Made by a program: the position numbers and the translations under genes. DNA of 21,429 bases from a bacterium (GTDB lineage Bacteria > Bacillota_I > Bacilli_A > RF39 > UBA660). Each line of letters begins with the position of its first letter. Position 1 is the stretch's first letter. This document shows, piece by piece, positions 7,739-14,473 of this stretch. Below the pieces are notes generated by a model. It made no database searches. It had not been told where the DNA came from and was given only the letters and a program-made list of their open reading frames with translations. The DNA lies in NCBI GenBank assembly GCA_029012525.1, contig JAQXMG010000092.1:1-21429 (forward strand), written 5' to 3'.

Positions 7739-9094
7739 ATGAAACATGATTATTTATATGATATTATTGAGTTTTGGCTTAGTAATGAAGAATATGAATA
7801 TTATTTAAAAGAATTGTTTACAAAACATAAAAAGGTTTTTGAATTAAAAGAAAAACCAGTAATTGAAGTAATTTTAGATCATTTTATAAATTCGTGTCAT
7901 GAATACATTGAAAATAAAGAAGTAGTTAGTAAAGATTATTACGTAAGACTTTTTAACAAAATGTACAATAGTGAAAAATATGATCATAAAAGTGATTATA
8001 TTATAAAAGAAAAACTAAATGAATTAAAAAAAATAGTTACCAAAAAAAGAATGAGCGATAATAAAAAAGCTAATTTAATAGAAAGCATTAATAATTTAGG
8101 TAAGCAAGAAAAAAAAGAAGATATTTCTTATAAAAAAGATAAACAGATAGAAAAACTAACTAAACAATTGATGCTTGAAGAAGTAAAAAATCAAAATAGA
8201 ATTATTATAAATGAACCAGTATTTATGCTTAAAAGTAACAATTATAATGAAATGGGTACTTGCTATAGTATTGTAAAAAATAGTGATAATTTTACTTTAA
8301 ATATTCATATTATTGATTTATTAAATCTTATTTATGAGGATAGCTATTTGTATAAAGAAATGATGAATAACAACATGCTTAATCCTTATATAATAAATGC
8401 TTTATCATATAAAGAAAATGAAGAAAGACCAATCATAACAATATCAATAGAAGTAGAAAAAAATGGCAAGGTTAAAAATTTCAAAGTATTTAAAAGTATA
8501 GTAAGGCCATCTTTTACACTTAATAAAACAACATCAAATGAATCATTAAGAGGAAATACTTTAACTAAAAAAATTCCAGATTTAGTAAGATTACTTAATA
8601 ATTATTATGGAAATACTAAAAAGATAAACAATTTAAAAGATGATATAAAACTTTTTAATCATATTTTAAATGAAGTTGTTGGTAAAAATATTTATGAAAA
8701 TGATTATCCTTTTATTTACAAAGTACATATGGCAACATGTTTTAAAGAAGCAGAATATCAAATCGCTAACTTAAATTATTATTTATTTAGAATACCATAT
8801 GAAGATTATAAGATAATCTATGATATTATTTGCAATAAAAATAATAACAAAGCATTTTATTCTTGTACTAATCTAGGTCATTATGCAGAACATGAAAGAT
8901 ATAAACTAGAATTAAAACCATTTACTTTTGTAGGTTATAACTTGCTTAGCCTAATAAATGATTTATATATTAAAAACAAATCTAAAGAAGAATTAACAGA
9001 AAAATATAGTGAAAATTTTGAAGAGCTTGTAAAAACTTATAATAAAAGATTTTTCGAAATTGATGAAAAGCCTATTACTAGAAAGATAAAATAA
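7739..9094 (+). CDS. RNB-fold (RNase II/R-like) protein with lost catalytic motifs
   Basis: A 451-residue protein lying 14 bp after pnp with a G-rich ribosome site. Residues 1-155 are helical and very charged. Residues about 160-430 track the RNB domain of RNase II/R in order: F-M-L where the family has T-I-D, then NIHIIDLL like VHIADVS, then LSYKENEERPIITISIEVE like the 'cSL...R.a.t..v.id..G' strand block with S-I-V-R behind it, then FIYKVH like the 'lfRiH' strand, then NLGHYAEHERY like the GHFGL...Y segment (G at residue 380), ending in KPFTFVGYNLL where RNase R has TSPIRRYPDL. The catalytic aspartates (TID, DDA) and the TSPIRRY arginines are not conserved. It therefore looks like a non-catalytic RNB homologue, perhaps an RNA-binding partner of PNPase. 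The assignment rests on manual pattern matching. Confidence 0.6.
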   Translation: MKHDYLYDIIEFWLSNEEYEYYLKELFTKHKKVFELKEKPVIEVILDHFINSCHEYIENKEVVSKDYYVRLFNKMYNSEKYDHKSDYIIKEKLNELKKIVTKKRMSDNKKANLIESINNLGKQEKKEDISYKKDKQIEKLTKQLMLEEVKNQNRIIINEPVFMLKSNNYNEMGTCYSIVKNSDNFTLNIHIIDLLNLIYEDSYLYKEMMNNNMLNPYIINALSYKENEERPIITISIEVEKNGKVKNFKVFKSIVRPSFTLNKTTSNESLRGNTLTKKIPDLVRLLNNYYGNTKKINNLKDDIKLFNHILNEVVGKNIYENDYPFIYKVHMATCFKEAEYQIANLNYYLFRIPYEDYKIIYDIICNKNNNKAFYSCTNLGHYAEHERYKLELKPFTFVGYNLLSLINDLYIKNKSKEELTEKYSENFEELVKTYNKRFFEIDEKPITRKIK

Positions 9095-9109
9095 ATCTTT
9101 CTTTTTTTT
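9080..9109 (+). terminator. Terminator after the pnp operon
   Basis: AGAAAGAT (9080-9087) pairs perfectly with ATCTTTCT (9095-9102) around AAAATAA, then a run of T to 9109. The stop codon is inside the loop. A perfect 12-bp palindrome, TTTTACGTAAAA (9106-9117), follows at once and may be part of the same signal. Confidence 0.9.
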
Positions 9110-9136
9110 ACGTAAAATAAAAATTAAATTGTTAAA

Positions 9137-9176
9137 TCGAAATAATTCGACAAAGATAAAAATTATAATCTATCTT
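9137..9176 (+). promoter_or_regulatory. Spo0A-box-like site and promoter of the sporulation sigma operon
   Basis: TTCGACA at 9146-9152 is identical to the Spo0A (0A) box consensus, TGTCGAA on the other strand. A partial copy in the opposite orientation, AATCGAA (9135-9141), creates the inverted repeat TCGAA-ATAA-TTCGA (9137-9150). Candidate -10 boxes follow: a perfect TATAAT at 9164-9169 and TATCTT at 9171-9176 (18 bp after TCGACA). Activation of the spoIIA operon by phosphorylated Spo0A is known in Bacillus and Clostridium. I could not find a convincing SigH promoter. Confidence 0.55.
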
Positions 9177-9194
9177 ATAAAGGATTGGTTAATT

Positions 9195-9530
9195 ATGTTA
9201 AATATAAAAATGAATTTTCAAAAAGGAATATTATTTGTTAGATTAAAAGGAATATTAAATGGAGATACTTGTAATATGTTAGATAATAATTTAACAAACC
9301 TTATAACAAGTAATGGAGTAAAGTATGTATTGCTTAACTTAGAAGAATTAGATTATATAGATAAATATGGAACAAATATTATAATAAAAAATTATTTAAA
9401 TATAAAGGATAATAATGGAAAATTAATAATTGTAGGAATTAACAAGCTTTTTTCCTATAATGAAAATATTTTTGATAACCTATATCAAATAAAAGATGAA
9501 AAAAAAGTTTTCAATTTAGTAAACCTTTAA
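9195..9530 (+). CDS. STAS-domain anti-anti-sigma-like protein (SpoIIAA-like), phosphosite lost
   Basis: The 111-residue protein is a single STAS domain in the position of spoIIAA, directly before the sigma gene. The start at 9195 has AAAGGA 10 nt upstream; the TTG at 9129 would add 22 unsupported residues. It shares the VLLNLEELDYID strand-loop with SpoIIAA, but where B. subtilis has D-S-S-G (Ser58 is the residue phosphorylated by the anti-sigma kinase SpoIIAB) this protein has D56-K57-Y58-G59. The phosphorylatable serine is thus replaced by lysine. No spoIIAB gene follows. It could act as a permanently unphosphorylated binder, contact another anti-sigma factor, or bind the sigma factor directly. 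The fold is fairly certain; the name spoIIAA is not, so I leave the symbol empty. Confidence 0.75.
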   Translation: MLNIKMNFQKGILFVRLKGILNGDTCNMLDNNLTNLITSNGVKYVLLNLEELDYIDKYGTNIIIKNYLNIKDNNGKLIIVGINKLFSYNENIFDNLYQIKDEKKVFNLVNL

Positions 9531-9590
9531 CAAAAAACAAAAAAATGTGACATAGAAATAGTTTAATATATTTTTGGATGGAGGATATTT

Positions 9591-10241
9591 ATGAGTGATT
9601 TAACAAGTTTAGTTTATGAAAATGAGAATATGATTTATAAAATAATAAATAAATATACTAGATATTTTGATAAAGATGATTTATATCAAGTAGCAGTTAT
9701 GGGCCTTATTAATGCTTATAAAAACTATAAAGAAGATAAAAATACTAAATTTTCTAGTTATGCTTATTTTTATATAACTGGTGAAATAAAAAAGTATTTA
9801 AGAGAATCTAATACCTTAAAAGTAAGTAAAGATTCAATTAAATTAAATGAAGTTATAGAAAAAACAACATCTTATCTATGTCAAAAATTACAAAGAGAAC
9901 CAAGTACGAAAGAAATTGCAATGTTTTTAGAGATTGATGAAAAAACAATAGTTGATGCGATAAATTCTAAAGTTTTAGTAGAAAGTTTAGACGAAGTAGA
10001 CTTTAATGACAACAATTTATATAATAAAATATCATCAGTTGACAACAATTATGATAGTGATATCCTAGATTTAAAAATTGCTTTAGAAAATTTAAGTCCA
10101 GAAGAATTTAGTATTATAAATGAACGATATGTCAATGAAAGAAGTCAAATGGAAACATCAAAGCTTTTGAATATGACTCAAAGTATGATATCGAGAAAAG
10201 AAAAAGATATATTAAGAAGATTAAGAACTAATCTTAAATAA
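9591..10241 (+). CDS. Sporulation sigma factor of the SigF/SigG group
   Basis: The 216-residue sigma-70 family protein has region 2 (DLYQVAVMGLINAYKNY, then KFSSYAYFYITGEIKKYLRE), a region 3 with VSKDSIKLNEV and a QREPSTKEIA helix, and region 4.2 (a helix-turn-helix, ETSKLLNMTQSMISRKEKDI). GEI..(Y/F)(L/I)R followed by T.KVS matches SigF and SigG of endospore formers. It is shorter than Bacillus SigF (about 255 residues), mostly at the N-terminus. GGAGG lies 6 nt before the ATG. Between it and the STAS gene are only 60 bp, so the usual spoIIAB is absent. Position after a SpoIIAA-like gene and before spoVA favours SigF, but SigG cannot be excluded. Confidence 0.85.
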   Translation: MSDLTSLVYENENMIYKIINKYTRYFDKDDLYQVAVMGLINAYKNYKEDKNTKFSSYAYFYITGEIKKYLRESNTLKVSKDSIKLNEVIEKTTSYLCQKLQREPSTKEIAMFLEIDEKTIVDAINSKVLVESLDEVDFNDNNLYNKISSVDNNYDSDILDLKIALENLSPEEFSIINERYVNERSQMETSKLLNMTQSMISRKEKDILRRLRTNLK

Positions 10242-10243
10242 TA

Positions 10244-10279
10244 AAAAACTCTATTTTCTGTTATAGATAGAGTTTTTTT
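10244..10279 (+). terminator. Terminator between the sigma gene and spoVAC
   Basis: AAAAACTCTAT (10244-10254) pairs perfectly over 11 bp with ATAGAGTTTTT (10267-10277) around a 12-nt loop, with seven T in a row at 10273-10279. It insulates the spoVA genes from the upstream operon. Confidence 0.92.
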
Positions 10280-10308
10280 GTATATAAAAAGTTTATTTTT
10301 CCATAATA
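10280..10308 (+). promoter_or_regulatory. SigG-type forespore promoter of spoVAC-spoVAD-spoVAE
   Basis: GTATA (10280-10284) and CATAATA (10302-10308) are 17 bp apart. This fits the B. subtilis SigG pattern (GHATR, 17-18 bp, CATNHTA) at every specified position; SigF promoters overlap this pattern. The start would lie about 10315, giving an unusually short leader of about 10 nt before the ATG at 10325. spoVA is a SigG-dependent operon in Bacillus. Confidence 0.65.
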
Positions 10309-10324
10309 GTAATGGTGAAATAAT

Positions 10325-10762
10325 ATGAATGAAAAAAATTTTAATGAAATTGTAGAAAAGCATAAACCTGATGAAAATAAGTTGCTTAATTTAGTTAAAG
10401 CTTTTGTAATAGGAGGTTTAATTGGTGCTTTTGGCAACTTTTTAGTAGAGTTTTATTCCAAAGTTCTTAATGTGTCATCAAATGATGCGTCAGTATTTAT
10501 GATAATAACATTAATATTTCTTGCATGTTTATTTACAGCTTTAGGATTTTTTGATAACTTTGTTCATTTTGGAAGAATGGGAGTAATAATACCAATTACA
10601 GGATTTGCTCATTCAATGCAAAGTGCAGCATTAGATTATAAAAAAGAAGGTCTTGTTTGTGGAATTGGAAGTAATATTTTTAAACTAGCAGGAAGTGTTA
10701 TCCTTTATGGTATTGTTTCAGCATATATTGTTGGAATTATAAGATTTTTAATAGGAGGTTAA
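10325..10762 (+). CDS. spoVAC: SpoVAC, spore membrane channel component for dipicolinic acid
   Basis: The 145-residue membrane protein has the SpoVAC pattern: an N-terminal cytoplasmic tail (MNEKNFNEIVEKHKP), an early helix VKAFVIGGLIGAFG, and the signature block RMGVIIPITGFAHSMQSAALDYKKEG, followed by a Gly-rich amphipathic segment and a final helix. In Bacillus and Clostridium it sits in the inner forespore membrane, takes part in uptake of calcium-dipicolinate during sporulation and its release at germination, and can act as a mechanosensitive channel. Length matches the family (about 150). The stop is 2 bp before spoVAD. Only the three core genes AC-AD-AE are present; spoVAA, AB and AF are not in the window. 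Confidence 0.95.
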   Translation: MNEKNFNEIVEKHKPDENKLLNLVKAFVIGGLIGAFGNFLVEFYSKVLNVSSNDASVFMIITLIFLACLFTALGFFDNFVHFGRMGVIIPITGFAHSMQSAALDYKKEGLVCGIGSNIFKLAGSVILYGIVSAYIVGIIRFLIGG

Positions 10763-10764
10763 TT

Positions 10765-11760
10765 ATGACTTGTAAATATAATAATGTATATGTAAAAGAT
10801 GTCGCAACAGTAGTTGGGGTTTTAGAGTCTAATGGTAAATTATCTTCTTATTTTGATAAAAAATATTATGATTATTATTTTGGAATGGAATCAATTGAAC
10901 AAGGAGAAGTTAAATTATTTAATGACGCAATGGATATTTTACTAAAAAAAACAAATAAAAAAGATACAGATATTGATTTATTAATCGGAGGAGATTTAAC
11001 TAATCAGATTGCAGTATCTTGTTATGGCGCTAAAAAATATAAAATTCCTTTTTTAGGAGTTTATACAGCTTGTGCAACAACAATGGAACAGATAATAATT
11101 GGATCAACATTTATTGATAGTAAAAAAATAAATAATTGTATTTGTACAACAACATCAAGTAATTTAGTAAGTGAAAAACAATTTAGAAATCCAATTGAGT
11201 ATGGAGCACCAAAACCAAAAACAGCAACATTCACATCAACTGGAGGTGCAAGTATTATGTTAAGTAATGAAAAAAGCGATATAAAAGTTGTAGCATCAAC
11301 AGTTGGTAAAATAGTTGATCTTAATTTTAAAGACGCTAATAATGTTGGAGCAGCAATGGCACCAGCATGTTGTGATACTTTATATAATCATTTAACTAAT
11401 CTAAATGAAAAAGTTGATGATTATGATCTTATTTTATCAGGAGATCTTGGAATATTTGGCAAGGAAGTTATGAAAGATTATTTAAAAGAACAATATAATA
11501 TAACTTTAGGCAAAAATTATGATGATTGTGGAACTATGCTTTATGATTTTTCTAAACAAAAAGAAATAACAGCAGGAGGTTCTGGACCGGTTTGTAGTGC
11601 ACTTGTTAATTATGCTTATATTTTTAAACAAATGAAAGAAAAAAAATTAAAAAAAGTTTTATTAATAACAACAGGTGCTTTATTTAATCCAACATTTTTA
11701 TTTCAAAAACAAAGTATCTTAGGAATTGCTCACGCAGTAAGTTTCGAGGTGGTAAAATGA
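10765..11760 (+). CDS. spoVAD: SpoVAD, dipicolinate-binding spore protein
   Basis: The 331-residue protein has a thiolase-like fold and the usual SpoVAD length (about 338). Visible landmarks are the DLLIGGDLTNQI segment near residues 73-84, FLGVYTACATTMEQ around residue 105, the TATFTSTGGASIML strand near 153, VGAAMAPAC near 195, and SGDLGIFGKEVM near 226. SpoVAD binds dipicolinic acid for transfer across the inner spore membrane and has no enzymatic role. AGGAGG lies 5-6 nt before the ATG, inside the last codons of spoVAC. The gene overlaps spoVAE in an ATGA junction. Confidence 0.96.
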   Translation: MTCKYNNVYVKDVATVVGVLESNGKLSSYFDKKYYDYYFGMESIEQGEVKLFNDAMDILLKKTNKKDTDIDLLIGGDLTNQIAVSCYGAKKYKIPFLGVYTACATTMEQIIIGSTFIDSKKINNCICTTTSSNLVSEKQFRNPIEYGAPKPKTATFTSTGGASIMLSNEKSDIKVVASTVGKIVDLNFKDANNVGAAMAPACCDTLYNHLTNLNEKVDDYDLILSGDLGIFGKEVMKDYLKEQYNITLGKNYDDCGTMLYDFSKQKEITAGGSGPVCSALVNYAYIFKQMKEKKLKKVLLITTGALFNPTFLFQKQSILGIAHAVSFEVVK

Positions 11761-12107
11761 TGTACGTTTATTCATTTTTGTTCTGTGGATTTTTATGTTT
11801 AATTGCTCAAGTGATTTTGGATAATACCAAACTAACTCCAGGACATATTACTAGTTTATTTGTTGTTATTGGAACTTTTCTAGATTTATTTAATATTTAT
11901 GATATGATTATCGTTCATGTTGGAGGAGGAGCACTTGTTCCAATTACAAGTTTTGGACATCTACTTATGCATGGTGCTATGAATAGAACTATAGAATCAG
12001 GATTTATAGGAATTGCTATGGGAGTATTTGATTTTACAGCAGCAGGAATAACAAGTGCTATATTCTTTAGCTTTATCTTTGCACTTATATTTAAACCAAA
12101 AGATTAA
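11757..12107 (+). CDS. spoVAE: SpoVAE (SpoVAEb type), spore membrane protein
   Basis: A 116-residue membrane protein with about three helices and the conserved block VHVGGGALVPITSFGHLLMHGA, related to the IPITGFA block of SpoVAC. It completes the minimal AC-AD-AE channel set. Its start overlaps the stop of spoVAD (ATGA); a second ATG three bases later is equally possible. Weak hairpins follow, but the clearest terminator candidate lies about 50-90 bp downstream. Confidence 0.94.
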   Translation: MMYVYSFLFCGFLCLIAQVILDNTKLTPGHITSLFVVIGTFLDLFNIYDMIIVHVGGGALVPITSFGHLLMHGAMNRTIESGFIGIAMGVFDFTAAGITSAIFFSFIFALIFKPKD

Positions 12108-12137
12108 AATAAAAAATGTTATTTTAAAAATAATTTA

Positions 12138-12197
12138 TAGACAAAAATAAATAAAATGTGTTAGAATTAATTCATAAGATCATAACACGTTTTTTTG
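12138..12197 (+). terminator. Terminator-like hairpin after spoVAE, overlapping a promoter-like sequence
   Basis: ATGTGTTA (12156-12163) pairs with TAACACGT (12183-12190), one G-U pair, and is followed by a run of T to 12197, giving a terminator shape with a 19-nt loop. The same stretch carries a promoter-like TAGACA (12138-12143) and TAGAAT (12162-12167) with an 18-bp spacer, which could drive the weak ORF at 12238. The two readings are not mutually exclusive. Confidence 0.5.
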
Positions 12198-12237
12198 TGT
12201 AATAAAGAAGCAAAAAAGATGCAAACCGAAATTTGGT

Positions 12238-12639
12238 ATGGAGGGCAATATAAAAACTATCAATAAGTTTGTTTGTAATTGCCCTAATATTTTTAGTGGT
12301 AGGAGTAATTTTTGCATTTTTAATGCTAATTTTAAAGGACATTATGAATTAGCAGTAGGACAAAACTTAATATTCAATTATAATGAAATAGTCGAAGGCT
12401 TAAAACTAATGAATGATGATGTATTAGATTCAATTAATTTATTAATGTTAAGTTTTTTGAAATCGTATGATCAATCTTATGTTAAAAATAAAGATTTAGC
12501 AAATAAATTGAGCCAAATTATCTATAAAAATAGTATGAATGATATTGATTTAATTAATTCTAAGCAAATAAAATTTAGGCAAAAGAATTCATCTTTTAAT
12601 AATAAAAAGGTACTAAATACATTTAGTGAAAAGTTATAA
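12238..12639 (+). CDS. Hypothetical ORF, possibly the front part of a broken gene
   Basis: A 133-codon frame with no recognisable family. The first 30 residues hold three Cys (VCNCPNIF and NFCIF); the rest is helical and Asn/Lys/Ile-rich. The ATG at 12238 has no ribosome site upstream, and its first codons themselves read ATGGAGG. It ends in a frame that is directly continued, one frame over, by a 50-codon segment that looks protein-like. It could be a decayed gene, a small cytoplasmic protein, or chance coding in AT-rich DNA. No function is proposed. Confidence 0.35.
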   Translation: MEGNIKTINKFVCNCPNIFSGRSNFCIFNANFKGHYELAVGQNLIFNYNEIVEGLKLMNDDVLDSINLLMLSFLKSYDQSYVKNKDLANKLSQIIYKNSMNDIDLINSKQIKFRQKNSSFNNKKVLNTFSEKL

Positions 12640-12778
12640 AAACAATTATCATATTTTACGTTGTATAGATATTTTAGTAGGTAATACTTTTGGTTTTGAT
12701 AAACATTATAAAAGTATGAAGAAAAAAGACAAGGAATTTTTCAACGAATTGCCAATTTATAATATGATAAAAAAGTAG
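12626..12778 (+). pseudogene. Second-frame continuation of the 12238 ORF (possible frameshift remnant)
   Basis: In the +2 frame, starting at a GTG that overlaps the last 14 bases of the preceding ORF, 50 codons run to TAG at 12776-12778. The product (NNYHILRCIDILVGNTFGFD, then KEFFNELPIYNMIKK) has an ordinary protein composition and no ribosome site of its own. A one-base shift in the A-rich stretch near 12629-12645 would fuse it to the upstream frame into a protein of about 180 residues. I favour a frameshifted remnant; an overlapping small gene or sequencing error are alternatives. Confidence 0.35.
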
Positions 12779-13035
12779 TATATAGTCTTTGTTACTTTTA
12801 AAATTATAAAATCAAAAAAATAATTAAAAAAGTAACAGAAATATAATACAACACGTTGGTAATTGTTAGAAATGAGTATACTAACTTTACTAGAAATAGT
12901 AAATATAATTATCTTATCAATTTGTTTTTTTTAATATTAATAATGATTTATATACAAAATTATGAATAATTAACTGAAAATTTCTTTTTTATGATATACT
13001 ATATTTAGTTATTTATTTTTTAGGGGAGTGTTTCC
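12779..13035. other. Hairpin-rich intergenic region before the LysR gene
   Basis: I see no further gene here. Three inverted repeats stand out: GTTACTTTT (12791-12799) with AAAAGTAAC (12828-12836), extendable to 15 of 17 matches; GTTAG (12865-12869) with CTAAC (12881-12885); and, directly abutting it, TTTACTA (12886-12892) with TAGTAAA (12897-12903) around a GAAA tetraloop. A perfect TATAAT lies at 12842-12847 but has no good -35. The LysR promoter must lie in the last 60 bp: TATACT at 12995-13000 with only a weak CTGAAA (12974-12979) at a short 15-bp spacing. Confidence 0.4.
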
Positions 13036-13923
13036 ATGAATAATTTTAACTTAAATTTATTTAAATATTTCTATTATGTCGTTTATTACAATGGGTTTAC
13101 TAATGCATCAAAAAATTTGAATATTGCTCAATCATCATTAAGTTATAATATAAAGCAATTAGAATTGCAATTAGATAAGATATTAATCATCAGAGATAAT
13201 AAGAATTTTGAATTAACTGAAGATGGGTACAATTTGTATGAAATTCTGAAATCAGCTTTTAGTATTTTGAATCAAAACTTGGCACAATTTGATAATCAAA
13301 ATACTACCGAATTAACTATTGGAATTAGACATTATTTATCAGATTTTATTTTTAAAGATTCAATAGTTGAATTTATTAATACATATCCTAATATTCATAT
13401 CAATATGAAATTATATTCTAAATTGGATGTTAAAAAATTTGAAGATGAGTATGATATGTTAATTGATTATGAAGATTATACTAATTTAATTAATACTAAT
13501 AATAAAGATTTGTTATGTACTTTAAATAATACTTTTGTTTCAGGAAAAGAACTATCAAAAAATTATGAATCAATTCAATCAATTAAAGAATTGGGAAATA
13601 CGAGATTAATATCAATGTGTCCAAATAAAAAAAATGGTAAATTTCAAAAAATGTGTTATGAAAATGGTATTTTATTTGAAAATATTATTTCAGTTAATGA
13701 TAGTATAATATCTAAAGAATTAGTAAAAAATAATTTAGGATTATGTTTTGCTAATAGAGAGTTTTTTAAAGAAGAAATAGCAAATGGAGATATAAAAGAA
13801 ATTAAAGTAAAAGAACAATTGTTTAATGATAATGTATATATTGTTTATAAAAATGGTAAGAATATTGATAACATAAATAAATTTATTAAAATATTAAAAA
13901 AACAATATAAGGAGGAATTATAA
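13036..13923 (+). CDS. LysR-family transcriptional regulator
   Basis: The 295-residue protein has the LysR N-terminal winged helix-turn-helix at about residues 5-65 (LFKYFYYVVYYNGFTNASKN, then AQSSLSYNIKQLELQL and LTEDG), a linker helix, and a periplasmic-binding-like effector domain from about residue 90. LysR regulators usually respond to a small pathway molecule and control an adjacent gene set. Here it is cotranscribed with a Nudix-like gene (stop and start share one base, TAATG), and the enzyme and transporter operon begins about 620 bp after its end on the same strand. This is unusual in that LysR genes are often divergent from their targets. The ligand may be an amino acid or derivative, inferred from the neighbours. 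Confidence 0.9.
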   Translation: MNNFNLNLFKYFYYVVYYNGFTNASKNLNIAQSSLSYNIKQLELQLDKILIIRDNKNFELTEDGYNLYEILKSAFSILNQNLAQFDNQNTTELTIGIRHYLSDFIFKDSIVEFINTYPNIHINMKLYSKLDVKKFEDEYDMLIDYEDYTNLINTNNKDLLCTLNNTFVSGKELSKNYESIQSIKELGNTRLISMCPNKKNGKFQKMCYENGILFENIISVNDSIISKELVKNNLGLCFANREFFKEEIANGDIKEIKVKEQLFNDNVYIVYKNGKNIDNINKFIKILKKQYKEEL

Positions 13924-14438
13924 TGAGTAAGTGGGATTTATATGATGATAGATTTAATAATACTGAAATTGTTATAAATGATACTGATGAAATACCAGAT
14001 GGTAAGTATCACTACTCTATAAATGCATGGATATTAAACTCTAAAAAACAATTGCTATTAATTCGAAATACTTTAAATTATAATATTCACTATCCTGGTT
14101 TTTGGAGTAGTATAAATGGAAACGTTTTAAGTGGTGAAAGCCCTATTGATGAATGTATTAAGACTATTAATTCTACGATAGGAATAAAAATCTCAGATTC
14201 TGATATGAAAAATATAGATAAAAAATTGCGTGATCCTTATCATTATATTTACGAAACCTATATTGTAAATAAAGATATTGATTTAAACGAAATATGCTTT
14301 ATTGATAATACAGCCGTTCAAGCTAAATGGGTGGATTTAAAAGAATTATATAATATGATTGAAAATGGTGAAATTGCATGGGTTTTAATTCCAAGAATAG
14401 AAGAATATGTAATACCATTAATGAAAGAGACTAACTAA
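13923..14438 (+). CDS. Nudix-fold protein with degenerate Nudix box
   Basis: The 171-residue protein has the Nudix fold pattern of the IPP-isomerase/YfcD type: YSINAWILNSKKQLLLIRN, then YPGFWSSINGNVLSGE, then the helix that should carry the catalytic box. The consensus is G-x5-E-x7-R-E-U-x-E-E-x-G-U. Here G66 and E72 are kept, but R-E is K80-T81, E-E is S84-T85, and only G87-I88 remain. The glutamates that bind the metal are therefore absent, and hydrolysis by the normal mechanism is unlikely. A role as a ligand-binding or regulatory protein paired with the LysR factor is plausible, since non-catalytic Nudix domains act as sensors elsewhere (NrtR). GGAGG (13911-13915) serves the start; a terminator follows. 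Confidence 0.75.
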   Translation: MSKWDLYDDRFNNTEIVINDTDEIPDGKYHYSINAWILNSKKQLLLIRNTLNYNIHYPGFWSSINGNVLSGESPIDECIKTINSTIGIKISDSDMKNIDKKLRDPYHYIYETYIVNKDIDLNEICFIDNTAVQAKWVDLKELYNMIENGEIAWVLIPRIEEYVIPLMKETN

Positions 14439-14455
14439 TTTAATTAGTCTTTTAT
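14429..14455 (+). terminator. Terminator after the LysR-Nudix pair
   Basis: AGACTAA (14429-14435) pairs with TTAGTCT (14445-14451) around a 9-nt loop that contains the stop codon, then TTTTATTATTT. The T tract is moderate. Confidence 0.65.
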
Positions 14456-14473
14456 TATTTGATTTTTCTATAT

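Noticed and set aside
9129..9194. Longer STAS protein starting at TTG 9129
   Set aside because: No ribosome site, the extension would overlap the Spo0A-like box and -10 candidates, and ATG 9195 has AAAGGA at proper spacing and gives the usual STAS length.
12190..12290. Riboswitch or T-box leader ahead of the 12238 ORF (pairs such as GGGCAAT with ATTGCCC)
   Set aside because: No T-box consensus (AGGGTGGNACCGCG) or known riboswitch core is visible, and one arm lies inside the ORF.
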